Position numbers and translations under genes: made by a program. From assembly GCA_014304965.1 (NCBI GenBank), contig JACRTZ010000276.1:1-14271 (forward strand): a stretch of 14,271 nt of DNA, written 5' to 3'. Source of the stretch: Vulcanimicrobiota bacterium (lineage in GTDB: Bacteria; Vulcanimicrobiota; Vulcanimicrobiia; Vulcanimicrobiales; Vulcanimicrobiaceae). Under the pieces are notes generated by a model. It did not search any database, had not been told where the DNA came from, and was given only the letters and a program-made list of their open reading frames with translations. How positions within the stretch are numbered: position 1 is the stretch's first letter; each line of letters starts with the position of its first letter. Positions 7,133-13,812 of the stretch are shown piece by piece.

Positions 7133-8167
7133 CTAGGGGACGACCGACTTCGCGATCTGGATCAGTTCGTTTCGTAAGAGATCGCCGACCAGGGCGAAGG
7201 CCAAGCCTTTCTCTTTCCACGACACGAGCGTGGTCGGGCCATCCTCGACGTACTGCGCATCGTGGCCTTCGAAGGCCGTCTTGCTCGGGCGCAAGTTGCC
7301 GAAATCTACGGCCGCACCGCTCGAGTTCTCGAACAGCGACAGCGTGCGCAACCCATCTGAATACATGAGGTGCAGCGTGCGAACGCCGTTCACCATCGCG
7401 GTGTCGCCGCTCGACAATGCGAAACCTTGAGGCAGCGCTTTCGGCGTGATGGGTTTGAAACCGGCGTCGCGGATGACTTTCTCGATGTCGGGCGTGGGCA
7501 TTGCATAGTCGTGTCCCGCGAGCCGCGTGTACCCGACCGGCGGGTCGGTCGAGAAGATGCCGTCGGGGATCGCGTTCGTATAGCGCAGCTCGTCAAAGCG
7601 GGTTTGCGACGCGATCGCCCCGTTGCCGTGATACTCTTCCTTCTTGAGGACGAGGTACGTTTTGTCGTCGACCCAGATGCGCATAACCCGCTCGCCCGTG
7701 TATTTGTTGACGAGTACGAGCGAGGTCGAAGGACGGCCGGCGACGATCGCCGTGCCCGACACGAGCGGACGGTAATTCGCCATTACCCGGTCGAGGTTGT
7801 CGGCGCCGGCGATTTGGTTGTCGAGCGCCGGGTTGTGCGAAACCGTCAACGACGACTTCTTCGTGTCGAACTGATAACTCGAGCTTCCGCGCGTGATGAC
7901 GTAATCGCCGTACAGGGCTTCGGGCGCGAGGTACCAGCGCCGCGTCGAAGCCGGTGCGCGATGTTCGACGCGCACGATCGTCGCGTTCGCGCGGTTCGAA
8001 CTGAATCGCACCGTTTCCATCTGCCCAACGTACGAAACCGTTTTTGGCGCTTCGAGGCTCAATCGAAGAAGTTCGGCCGCGCGCTCGTCGGCCGATGCCG
8101 CGGACTCCACGCCGAGGACGGCCGTCGCGAAGAGCGCGGCAGCCGAGAGAAATCTAACGCACGGCAT
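7133..8167 (-). CDS. RseB/MucB-like periplasmic sigma-E regulatory protein
   Basis: 344 aa. An N-terminal signal peptide (hydrophobic about 5-20) probably cleaves after 'SAASA' (residue 26). The first domain (about 30-215) resembles the LolA/LppX-like N-terminal domain of RseB/MucB: 'SYVGQMETVRF' (45-55), 'RVEHRAP' (66-72), 'YRPLVSGTAIVAGR' (132-145), 'RIWVDDKTYLVLKKEEY' (163-179). The second domain (about 228-344) contains 'ALPQGFAL', 'HLMYSDGLRTLSLFE' (266-280) and a closing 'ALVGDLLRNELIQIAKSV'. This matches the layout of the RseB C-terminal domain (PxGF ... YSDGL..SV ... VGELP...). RseB binds the periplasmic part of anti-sigma RseA and senses off-pathway lipoproteins or LPS. The start at 8167 overlaps the anti-sigma gene by 14 bp with no clear ribosome site, so translation is likely coupled. 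The gene position directly after sigma and anti-sigma supports the call. Confidence 0.87.
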   Translation of the reverse strand: MPCVRFLSAAALFATAVLGVESAASADERAAELLRLSLEAPKTVSYVGQMETVRFSSNRANATIVRVEHRAPASTRRWYLAPEALYGDYVITRGSSSYQFDTKKSSLTVSHNPALDNQIAGADNLDRVMANYRPLVSGTAIVAGRPSTSLVLVNKYTGERVMRIWVDDKTYLVLKKEEYHGNGAIASQTRFDELRYTNAIPDGIFSTDPPVGYTRLAGHDYAMPTPDIEKVIRDAGFKPITPKALPQGFALSSGDTAMVNGVRTLHLMYSDGLRTLSLFENSSGAAVDFGNLRPSKTAFEGHDAQYVEDGPTTLVSWKEKGLAFALVGDLLRNELIQIAKSVVP

Positions 8168-8699
8168 TGAGGACGCCGGACGATGCTATGCCGAGCGACG
8201 TATCGTCGGCCAGTTCGGTCGGGACGCCCGAGTCCGCGGACGCGGTTTCCAAAAACGTTGAAGCGGAGGGGCCGCGTTCCATTAGCGGATTCTGCGCCTG
8301 CTGTGCGGCGTGCTCTTCGAGATAATAGACGGCGCCGATCTTCGGACCATCGGCCGGATGGGACAGCGGCGACACGAAGAAGAGCGCGAGCGCCGCAGCG
8401 AGGCCCGCCGGGACTGCTATCGCAGGACGGAAGAGCGTCGCTACCCATGCAAACGGCGACGGCTTTTCGTTACGGATCGTTTCCCACACGCGGGCGGCGA
8501 TCATCGAGGGAAACTCGAGTTCCTCACGCGCGGCTGCTGCCTTTAGCATCTCGCCGAGCGAGGCTTCGGCTTCGTATTCGGAGCGGCAACCGTCGCACGC
8601 TTCGAGGTGCGCGAGAACGATCGCATCCCGCTCCGGCCCGAGTTCGCGGCGGAGGTAGTCGATCAAAGTGGCGGTGTTGATGTGTTGTGCATTGTTCAT
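8154..8699 (-). CDS. Zinc-finger (ZAS-type) anti-sigma factor
   Basis: 181 aa. The N-terminus carries 'HLEACDGC' (H31, C35, C38), the HxxxCxxC zinc-binding motif of ZAS anti-sigma factors, within a helical sigma-binding domain (about 8-75). One transmembrane helix (about 92-112, 'AIAVPAGLAAALALFFVSPL') separates it from a ~69-residue periplasmic tail. The protein would hold the ECF sigma factor at the inner membrane until a signal frees it; the periplasmic tail is the expected contact for the RseB-like protein. The start at 8699 (MNNAQH) overlaps the sigma-factor stop by 4 bp (ATGA), which is the reason for choosing it over longer in-frame extensions into the sigma gene. The C-terminal tail is Ala/Ser/Glu-rich and has no recognisable fold. 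No site-1 protease (DegS) or RseP gene is in the window. Confidence 0.9.
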   Translation of the reverse strand: MNNAQHINTATLIDYLRRELGPERDAIVLAHLEACDGCRSEYEAEASLGEMLKAAAAREELEFPSMIAARVWETIRNEKPSPFAWVATLFRPAIAVPAGLAAALALFFVSPLSHPADGPKIGAVYYLEEHAAQQAQNPLMERGPSASTFLETASADSGVPTELADDTSLGIASSGVLNAVR

Positions 8700-9262
8700 G
8701 ATGTTGGTCGTTGCGCACGTTCGACGAGCCGGCGGAGCAACGCGCGGGCGCGGTGGAGTCGGGAGCGCACCGTTCCGATGGAGCAACCCATGATCTCCGC
8801 GATTTCCTGGTAACTGTATTCTTCGATGTCGGCGAGGACGACGACTTGGCGTTGTTCGTTGGAAAGTTGTGCTAGCGCCTTGGACAGGGGCTCGCTCAGC
8901 TGGCTTTCGACGTAGTCTTCAATTGGGGTGACGGCCAGCGGCCGTTGGCCTGCGAACTCCTGGGGAGCGTTGTCCTCGGGTATCTCTTCCTGGAAACGTC
9001 CTTTTCGTCTCCGAAGTTCGTCTCGATACAAATTCGTGAGAATTCTGTAGATCCAGGACAGGAAGGAGGTCCCTGGTTGGAAGGATCGCCAGGCTTTGAA
9101 AACCCGCACGAAGGCGTCCTGAGTCAAGTCGCGGGCGTCCGCCTCGTTGCCCGTCAGCCGAAACGCAAAATTATAGGTCGCCTTGCCGTACTGCTGCATG
9201 GCCGCTTCGAGGAAAGCAGCTTGCTCGGCCGGCGACGAGGCGGACGGGGTCTCGGCTCCCAT
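8696..9262 (-). CDS. ECF RNA polymerase sigma factor, RpoE-like
   Basis: 188 aa, a typical ECF size. Region 2 (about 24-88) includes 'RLTGNEADARDLTQDAFVRV' and 'FLSWIYRILTNLYRDELRRR' and binds core polymerase and the -10 element. Region 4 (about 123-182) includes 'ALAQLSNEQRQVVVLADIEE', 'YSYQEIAEIMGCSIGTVRSR' and 'LHRARALLRRLV', the helix-turn-helix that reads the -35 element. There is no extra C-terminal domain. It is followed by a ZAS anti-sigma factor (4-bp overlap) and an RseB-like protein, so it most likely drives an envelope-stress regulon. ATG at 9262 gives the standard N-terminal length; no strong ribosome site is seen (CGGGA directly before the ATG). A 61-bp spacer with a strong hairpin lies between this gene and the upstream His/Met-rich gene. 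I did not find a classical GGAACTT/TCTGA autoregulatory promoter there. Confidence 0.95.
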   Translation of the reverse strand: MGAETPSASSPAEQAAFLEAAMQQYGKATYNFAFRLTGNEADARDLTQDAFVRVFKAWRSFQPGTSFLSWIYRILTNLYRDELRRRKGRFQEEIPEDNAPQEFAGQRPLAVTPIEDYVESQLSEPLSKALAQLSNEQRQVVVLADIEEYSYQEIAEIMGCSIGTVRSRLHRARALLRRLVERAQRPTS

Positions 9263-9276
9263 TCCCGAGTCGGTTA

Positions 9277-9318
9277 CCCTTGGGCCGCTGCCCAGCCTGG
9301 GAGGCTGGACGACAAGGG
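9277..9318 (-). terminator. Nested hairpin between metal gene set and sigma operon
   Basis: An inner perfect 7-bp stem CCAGCCT/AGGCTGG with a 3-nt loop (9292-9308) sits inside an outer 6-bp stem CCCTTG (9277-9282)/CAAGGG (9313-9318). It begins 5 bp past the stop of the His/Met-rich gene. No T-run follows on the minus strand, so it is not a textbook rho-independent terminator. It may act as an attenuator, a processing site or a partial terminator that lowers read-through into the sigma gene. Confidence 0.45.
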
Positions 9319-9323
9319 GCCGC

Positions 9324-10193
9324 TCAGGCCGCCTTCAGGATGAACGGGGCCACGTACAGCCCGGAGCCGCCGCGGAATTGGAGCCATAGTTTGTAGGTTC
9401 CCGCTTTCGGGACGCGCACGTGAAGCATCATGTCGGATTTGAGCCCGGCGCTATCGGGCAACGCCCTTTCGGCCCCCATGTCCATAGCGCCCATCGACAT
9501 GTCCGTACCCTGCATCGGATGCACGTGAACGTACGAGTAATCACTTGCGTCGATGAAGACCGCATGCGCGGCGCCCCCGAGGTAGGGGTGCAGATTCCGG
9601 GCCGCGTGGCCGTGCTCCGCGATGTGCACCGCGAGCATCGTCGTGCTGCCTGCGGCGAGTTTGAGCGAGTCGAGCGAAACCGCGTACGGCCCGGCTGCGA
9701 CGGTCGCCGGCGTCGGTGCAAGGTCTTTCTCGTCGGTTTTGACGCCGCGTCCGCCTACGAACAGCTTGAAACGCAGAACTTGCTGGCCGGCACCGTGCGG
9801 CACGGCGTCGGCATAGATTTCGTACGGTCCCAACGCCGGTACGTCGAGGGCGATTGTCGCCCGGCCGTTTTTGCCGATGGCGGGATGGACGTGCTGGAAA
9901 TGACGCAAGTCGTCCGAGATGACGATCATGTGCATCAACTTCGTCATGTCCGCATCGTAGCGCGTGACGGGCTTTCCGTTCGAGCGCCACCGCTCGGTAA
10001 GCGCGACGTCGAACTTCGTCGGCCCTCGGAACGTCGCCTCGAGATGCCCGTCCACGACTTGCGCGACGTTCGGCATCGCGTTGACCCCCTCGACCGGATG
10101 GAGATCGCCGCCGGCGCGCGCGGCGCCCGCGACGATGGCGAGCGCTGCAAGCGTTGCGGCGGTAGAGCGAAGGAAACGGCGCGGGGTCCGCAT
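9324..10193 (-). CDS. Secreted His/Met-rich putative metal-binding protein
   Basis: 289 aa with a cleavable signal peptide (basic MRTPRRF, hydrophobic about 11-24, cut near 'ARA', residue 27). The mature part is a predicted beta-rich protein with two similar halves. Half one has 'KLMHMIVISDDLRHFQHVHP' (85-104), then 'ALGPYEIYADAVP' (120-132) and 'RFKLFVGG'. Half two has 'LHPYLGGAAHAVFI' (201-214), 'YSYVHVHPM' (219-227), 'GTYKLWLQFRGG' (265-276) and 'LYVAPFIL'. The HxxHxHP and HxHPM clusters and the Met-rich run M232-S-M-G-A-M-D-M239 suggest copper or a similar soft metal. I know such proteins from secreted, cupredoxin-like or FixH-like families near copper genes, but give no specific family. 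ATG at 10193 is preceded by AAGGAG about 11 bp away. It starts 23 bp after the TonB receptor stop, so co-transcription is likely. The function is inferred. Confidence 0.75.
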   Translation of the reverse strand: MRTPRRFLRSTAATLAALAIVAGAARAGGDLHPVEGVNAMPNVAQVVDGHLEATFRGPTKFDVALTERWRSNGKPVTRYDADMTKLMHMIVISDDLRHFQHVHPAIGKNGRATIALDVPALGPYEIYADAVPHGAGQQVLRFKLFVGGRGVKTDEKDLAPTPATVAAGPYAVSLDSLKLAAGSTTMLAVHIAEHGHAARNLHPYLGGAAHAVFIDASDYSYVHVHPMQGTDMSMGAMDMGAERALPDSAGLKSDMMLHVRVPKAGTYKLWLQFRGGSGLYVAPFILKAA

Positions 10194-10216
10194 GGCGATT
10201 CGAAACTCCTTACAGC

Positions 10217-12508
10217 CTACAACGGCGCGATCACGCGAAACGTGAACTGTGCTCCGGGCCCGTATTGCGTGGTGTTGAAACCGTTGTTGACTTTGAGCAG
10301 GTACGCGTAATTTGTGAAGTTCGCAAAGCTGGCGACGAATCCGAGCGACCCGGGCTTGGCGTCGCGGCCGATCGAAGCGTCGAGGGTAAGATGCGGCATC
10401 AGGCGGCCGTTTCCGTTCTGGAACTGGACGGGATATCCGGTGCCGTATTGCGGTTCGAGCGACGCGAAGAAGGCACGACCGCCGCCAAAGCGCTTGGTGT
10501 AGCCGAGCGTCGCGCTCACCGTTTGGTCGTGGTCTTCGGAATTGAGCGTCACGTCGCCGACCGAACCGGGATTGAAGAGGAACGTGCTGCCGGAGACTCC
10601 GCCCGCCCGCGCACTCGAAACCGAGGCCGAGAGGAAGAGTGCGTCGCCGTTACTCCAGTGCGCGTCGAAGCGGCCTTCGATGCCCTTGGCGATGCCGATC
10701 GCGTTGTTGAAAACCGCGTAGATCGGCGTCGGGAAAATCTGCGTCGTGTCGAGCACGTTGACCGCGTTGCGCTTCCAGACATTGACGTACGCGCGCGCCG
10801 CGGGGCTGAACGTGTGGGCCAGCCCGAGTTCGTAGTATGAATCCCGCTCCGGTTTGAGGTCGTACACCGGAAGGGCGTTCGGATCGCCCCCGGCCGTAAC
10901 GACCGCGGCGCGCCGCGTGTCCTCTAGGAACGGCGCTGCGTACATGCGGCCGAAGTACGCGTGGAGGACGTCGCGCGTGCCGACTTGACCGTTAATCTCG
11001 ATACGCGGGCTCACTTGGCCGCCGGAGGCGTAGCCCGTCGAACGATCGGCGCGCAGTCCCGCCGCAACCGAGAAGTAGCGCGTCGGCGTCCACTTGTCTT
11101 GCACGTAGGCGGCGAGTTGCGCGCCGCGTTTTGCGGCGACGTCGGAGAAGTCTTGGCGGTTGCCCATCGCATCGGTGAACGCGATCAACGTATTACCTGA
11201 GAAGTTCTCGACCGCAGCGTCGACGCCGATTTTCACGGCATGCGGGCCGTACGAGCGGAACTCGGACATGCGTACGCCGGCGAACTGCGAACGGCGGTCC
11301 TGGCGCAAGCCGTTCAGGGGCGTGAGGGTGCCGGCGCCATCGTTGGAGGTACCCTGCAAATCGCTGTTCAGATCGCCGTCGTAGGCGACGCGGTCGTAGC
11401 GGTACCAGGGCGCGAGTTGAAAGAACCCGTTGCCGTCGGCGGTGTCGTGCGTGTACGCGAGGCTGATCAGCCGGTCGTACTCGCGCTGAATGTCGAGCGT
11501 ACCCGGCGGAACGACAACCGGGTTGTTTTGGCTGACCGCGGTGTTGATCGGGATCTGAAAGCCCGCGAAATTGTTCGAGACATCGAACGCGAGCGTATCG
11601 CGGCTCGACAGTTTCGTAATCGTCCGCAGAAACTGGTTGGACTGGTTTGACGAGTCGTGAATCGGCACGAACGTCGGCGAGTCGATGCCGCGGTTCGTGC
11701 GCTCTTCGTTGACGTTCAGGAACAGGCGGGTGTTGCCGAGTTTGAGCGCCTCGGCCAGCGAGCTTTGCGCGCTGCCGTACGAACCGGCGCCGAGGGTGAG
11801 GCGGCCCTCGGAAGCCGCCGCCGCGTCGTTCGCGCGATGGCTGATGATGTTGACGACCGCCCCTTGGCGCGAGCCGCCGAACTCGGCCGGGAATGCGCCG
11901 GTGAATACTTCGAGCGAATCGATCGAGCGCGGGTCGATAACCTCGCTGAAATTCGAGGTCGTGCCGACCGGCAGCGGGACGCCGTCGAGTTCGTAGGTGA
12001 GCCCGTGGAAACCGTGCGCGACCGGCTCGTTGTAGGAGAAGTGCACGATGCCCGGCACCGTCTCGATCACGCTGTTGAGGCTTTGGTTGTTCGGCAGCGC
12101 CGCGATTTGCAGGCGTGTGACCGAGTTGACCGAGACCGGCAGCGAGCCCACGCCGCGCGCGGTGGTCGCCGCCGTGCGGCCGATCTCGCGCAAAGCGATG
12201 AGGTTGAGCGTGACGTCCACGACCGCGTTGCTTTGCACGTCCACTTCTTGACTTGCATCGCCGACGCGAGCGTCGTGGACGGCCAGCGTGTAGTGCCCGA
12301 AGGCGACGTGCGGGAACGAGAAGCGTCCGCCGGCATCGGTCACCGCGGTTGCGGCCGTTCCCTCACCCTTGAGGGACACCGTGATGCCGGGAGCGGGTTT
12401 GCCGGCCGTCGCGGCCGTTCCGCGAACGAGTCCGGATGTGTCGGCCGAAGCGGGCCGCCCGCTGAAAAGAAGTGCAGCCGTTACGGCCACGGCGAGCAAT
12501 CGTCGCAT
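10217..12508 (-). CDS. TonB-dependent outer-membrane receptor with CarboxypepD_reg domain
   Basis: 763 aa from the ATG at 12508, chosen because the signal peptide follows at once (MRRLLAVAVTAALLFSG, cut near 'ASA', residue 22) and AGGA lies just upstream; a longer in-frame extension overlaps the membrane-protein gene and has no signal. Domains are a carboxypeptidase-regulatory-like beta-sandwich at about 25-105 ('AGKPAPGITVSL', 'TDAGGRFSFPHVAFGHYTL'), a plug at about 115-225 ('LNSVIETVPGIV', 'YELDGVPLP', 'SLEVFTGAFPAEFGGSRQGA', 'VVNIISHRA'), and a 22-strand-type barrel from about 235 to the end. No canonical TonB box is obvious. These receptors import metal chelates, vitamins or carbohydrates by TonB-ExbBD energy. 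Neighbours (a His-containing membrane protein and a His/Met-rich secreted protein) hint at a metal cargo, possibly copper. The C-terminus ends FRVIAPL, not in an aromatic residue as many barrels do. Confidence 0.93.
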   Translation of the reverse strand: MRRLLAVAVTAALLFSGRPASADTSGLVRGTAATAGKPAPGITVSLKGEGTAATAVTDAGGRFSFPHVAFGHYTLAVHDARVGDASQEVDVQSNAVVDVTLNLIALREIGRTAATTARGVGSLPVSVNSVTRLQIAALPNNQSLNSVIETVPGIVHFSYNEPVAHGFHGLTYELDGVPLPVGTTSNFSEVIDPRSIDSLEVFTGAFPAEFGGSRQGAVVNIISHRANDAAAASEGRLTLGAGSYGSAQSSLAEALKLGNTRLFLNVNEERTNRGIDSPTFVPIHDSSNQSNQFLRTITKLSSRDTLAFDVSNNFAGFQIPINTAVSQNNPVVVPPGTLDIQREYDRLISLAYTHDTADGNGFFQLAPWYRYDRVAYDGDLNSDLQGTSNDGAGTLTPLNGLRQDRRSQFAGVRMSEFRSYGPHAVKIGVDAAVENFSGNTLIAFTDAMGNRQDFSDVAAKRGAQLAAYVQDKWTPTRYFSVAAGLRADRSTGYASGGQVSPRIEINGQVGTRDVLHAYFGRMYAAPFLEDTRRAAVVTAGGDPNALPVYDLKPERDSYYELGLAHTFSPAARAYVNVWKRNAVNVLDTTQIFPTPIYAVFNNAIGIAKGIEGRFDAHWSNGDALFLSASVSSARAGGVSGSTFLFNPGSVGDVTLNSEDHDQTVSATLGYTKRFGGGRAFFASLEPQYGTGYPVQFQNGNGRLMPHLTLDASIGRDAKPGSLGFVASFANFTNYAYLLKVNNGFNTTQYGPGAQFTFRVIAPL

Positions 12509-12558
12509 ATGATCCTCGGAAGCGTGAAAGCAATGGGCCCGCGATGCGGGCGAACGGC
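12509..12558 (-). promoter_or_regulatory. Intercistronic spacer with GC hairpin before the TonB receptor
   Basis: This 50-bp gap contains a perfect inverted repeat GCCCGC-GAT-GCGGGC (12537-12551; stem 6, loop 3), then, on the minus strand, AGGA about 5 bp ahead of the receptor ATG. There is no T-run on the minus strand. It may stabilise or process mRNA between the two genes or reduce read-through. Confidence 0.4.
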
Positions 12559-13086
12559 TTAGACGGTCGAGGGCGGTGCGCGGCCGCGGCCGGCGGCGGG
12601 ACGACGCTGCGAGCGCGGAACCGGCGCGAACGCAAACGTGCTCGCGAAGGCTGCATCGAGGTGCAGCGGCGACTCGGCCAGTGCGGCGAGCGCGGTTCCG
12701 AGCGTGAAGAGGCGCGCGAACGCGGCGCGGGCGCCCCAAACGACGGCGGCCGCCAATGGAAGCAGCCACGCGGCGGCGAGCCACAAGTTGGGCAGGCCGT
12801 GGCCCTCGAGGCTTTCCAGGCCGGCGAAGACGGCAAAAGCGCCCAGGGCGACGGCGGCGGTCGAAAGACGAGCGGACGGGCCGAAGCCGCCGCGCGGGCC
12901 GCGCGTGAATCCGAGCAGCACCGAGCCGAGCCCGGCGAAGACGAGACCCGCCAAGGCGACCTGAAAGAGGCCCGTGCCTCCGTCTGCGTGCCCCAAAACG
13001 TGGCCCGGCCCAAATGCTGCCAAATGGGCCAGCATCGCCGTCGAGAGGGCAAGGACTCCGCCTGCGGCCCACCGCTTCGCGCTCAT
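12559..13086 (-). CDS. Four-helix membrane protein of unknown function, His-containing
   Basis: 175 aa from the ATG at 13086. I do not recognise the family. Four hydrophobic segments are visible: about 8-27, 40-60, 75-95 and 100-120, followed by a further moderately hydrophobic stretch (about 122-137) and a basic Arg/Pro-rich tail (RSQRRPAAGRGRAPPS). Histidines cluster near predicted membrane edges: H21, H29 and H33 ('HLAAFGPGHVLGHADGG') and H96, H142. This could bind a metal or haem, though that is weak evidence. It is the first gene of the minus-strand run, with the TonB receptor 50 bp downstream, so it may be an inner-membrane component of the same uptake or homeostasis set. No strong ribosome site is seen before the ATG (CCGGA directly adjacent). 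The frame stays open far upstream on this strand, which is usual in high-GC DNA, so the start is uncertain. Confidence 0.65.
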   Translation of the reverse strand: MSAKRWAAGGVLALSTAMLAHLAAFGPGHVLGHADGGTGLFQVALAGLVFAGLGSVLLGFTRGPRGGFGPSARLSTAAVALGAFAVFAGLESLEGHGLPNLWLAAAWLLPLAAAVVWGARAAFARLFTLGTALAALAESPLHLDAAFASTFAFAPVPRSQRRPAAGRGRAPPSTV

Positions 13087-13236
13087 TCCGGGTACGACGT
13101 TCGCCCGTCGAGACGGCCGTCCCCGGGGTACTTGGGAGAGCGGGGCGTGCCCCCAAGGGGACTGCCGGGCCGCTGCGAACACAGGTGCCCCCCCTCCCGC
13201 AACCCGTTCCCGGACCCGAGGAATCGTAGCAATCCC
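13087..13236. promoter_or_regulatory. Divergent intergenic region with stacked palindromes
   Basis: This 150-bp spacer lies between divergently read genes and must carry promoters for both. It is extremely GC-rich. Three palindromes lie end to end: CGTC-GA-GACG (13106-13115), ACGGCCGT (13113-13120) and CCCCGGGG (13121-13128). They are followed by a hairpin CTTGGG/CCCAAG (13131-13136 with 13152-13157), then a run of seven C (13188-13194). GAGGA at 13218-13222 may serve the plus-strand gene. I compared it by eye with cobalamin, glycine and SRP RNA motifs and found only partial likeness. No clear -10/-35 was found. Confidence 0.4.
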
Positions 13237-13797
13237 ATGCGTGCCACCCAAGCCCGAGCCCAGCATGAAGGGGCCGACGCCGTCGGCCTCATCGTTGCAT
13301 TGCTCGAGCGATTTCCGCAGATCGCGACCCTGGTTTCGCACCCCTCGGACGGAACGCTGACGCTGTCGTTCGTCGTTTCCAAGCGGCTCGACAAGGTCGT
13401 TCAGGCCGAGGTCGGCGACGCGATTCTCGATCACGTGCGCGCCTTTGCCGCTGCGGGCGGGGAAACGACCGAGGTCGTGGAGGTCGCCTGCGAGGCCGAC
13501 GACCGGATGACGTTCGTGCGCGTCGTTCGCGACGCGGGTTCCCTCGCTCGCGAAGAATTGCAGATGTTGACCGGGCTGCTCAAGGAGCGCTTCGGAGAGT
13601 TGCTCGTCGAAAGCGCGCCGGCATCCGACGAAGCTTTCGAGGACGACGTCGCCGCCCAGGATGACCTCGTGGAGTTCGCGCTCGAGTCGCTGCGCGACCC
13701 GGCGCACTCGAGAAGTCTCCTCGGCTTCCGCGAAGAGAAACGCGTGATGGTGTACTTCGTTTCGTCGCGCAAGAAGCCCAAAGCCCGGGCGCGCTAG
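13237..13797 (+). CDS. Conserved-looking protein of unknown function (186 aa)
   Basis: I do not recognise this protein. ATG at 13237 is the first ATG after the spacer; GAGGA lies about 14 bp upstream, rather far. It is cytosolic: no signal peptide or membrane segment. It looks like two alpha/beta parts. The first (about 14-100) is 'LIVALLERFPQIATLV', then strands 'LTLSFVVSKRLDKVV', a helix 'GDAILDHVRAFAAAG' and strands 'EVVEVACEADDRMTFVRVVRD'. The second (about 103-178) is a helix 'REELQMLTGLLKERFGELLV', an acidic stretch (DEAFEDDVAAQDD), a helix 'LVEFALESLRDPAHS' and a strand 'KRVMVYFV'. It ends in a basic tail (SSRKKPKARAR). The acidic middle and basic end could suit RNA or protein contacts, but no function is claimed. 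The PHP gene begins 15 bp after its stop in the same frame, so the two may be co-expressed. Confidence 0.7.
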   Translation: MRATQARAQHEGADAVGLIVALLERFPQIATLVSHPSDGTLTLSFVVSKRLDKVVQAEVGDAILDHVRAFAAAGGETTEVVEVACEADDRMTFVRVVRDAGSLAREELQMLTGLLKERFGELLVESAPASDEAFEDDVAAQDDLVEFALESLRDPAHSRSLLGFREEKRVMVYFVSSRKKPKARAR

Positions 13798-13812
13798 CCC
13801 CCGACCGCCTCA

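Noticed and set aside
9420..10310. 296-residue plus-strand open frame opposite the His/Met-rich gene
   Set aside because: Antisense to a gene with a clear signal peptide and motifs; composition is typical of a shadow frame.
12509..13156. In-frame N-terminal extension of the TonB receptor (up to 979 aa)
   Set aside because: The extension is Arg/Pro/Ser-rich, overlaps the membrane-protein gene and precedes a perfect signal peptide with its own AGGA; the ATG at 12508 is the better start.
13131..13220. SRP (4.5S) RNA
   Set aside because: Short likeness to GGTGCCC...CCGCAA...CCCGAGG of the Alu domain, but the invariant GGTCAGGTCCGGAAGGAAGCAGCC core is absent.
13087..13236. Cobalamin or glycine riboswitch
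   Set aside because: Fragments such as GGGAA and GGGAGAG resemble parts of these RNAs, but the conserved cores (for example the B12-box AGTCAGGA..CC and the GCCGAAGGGGCAA block) are missing on both strands.
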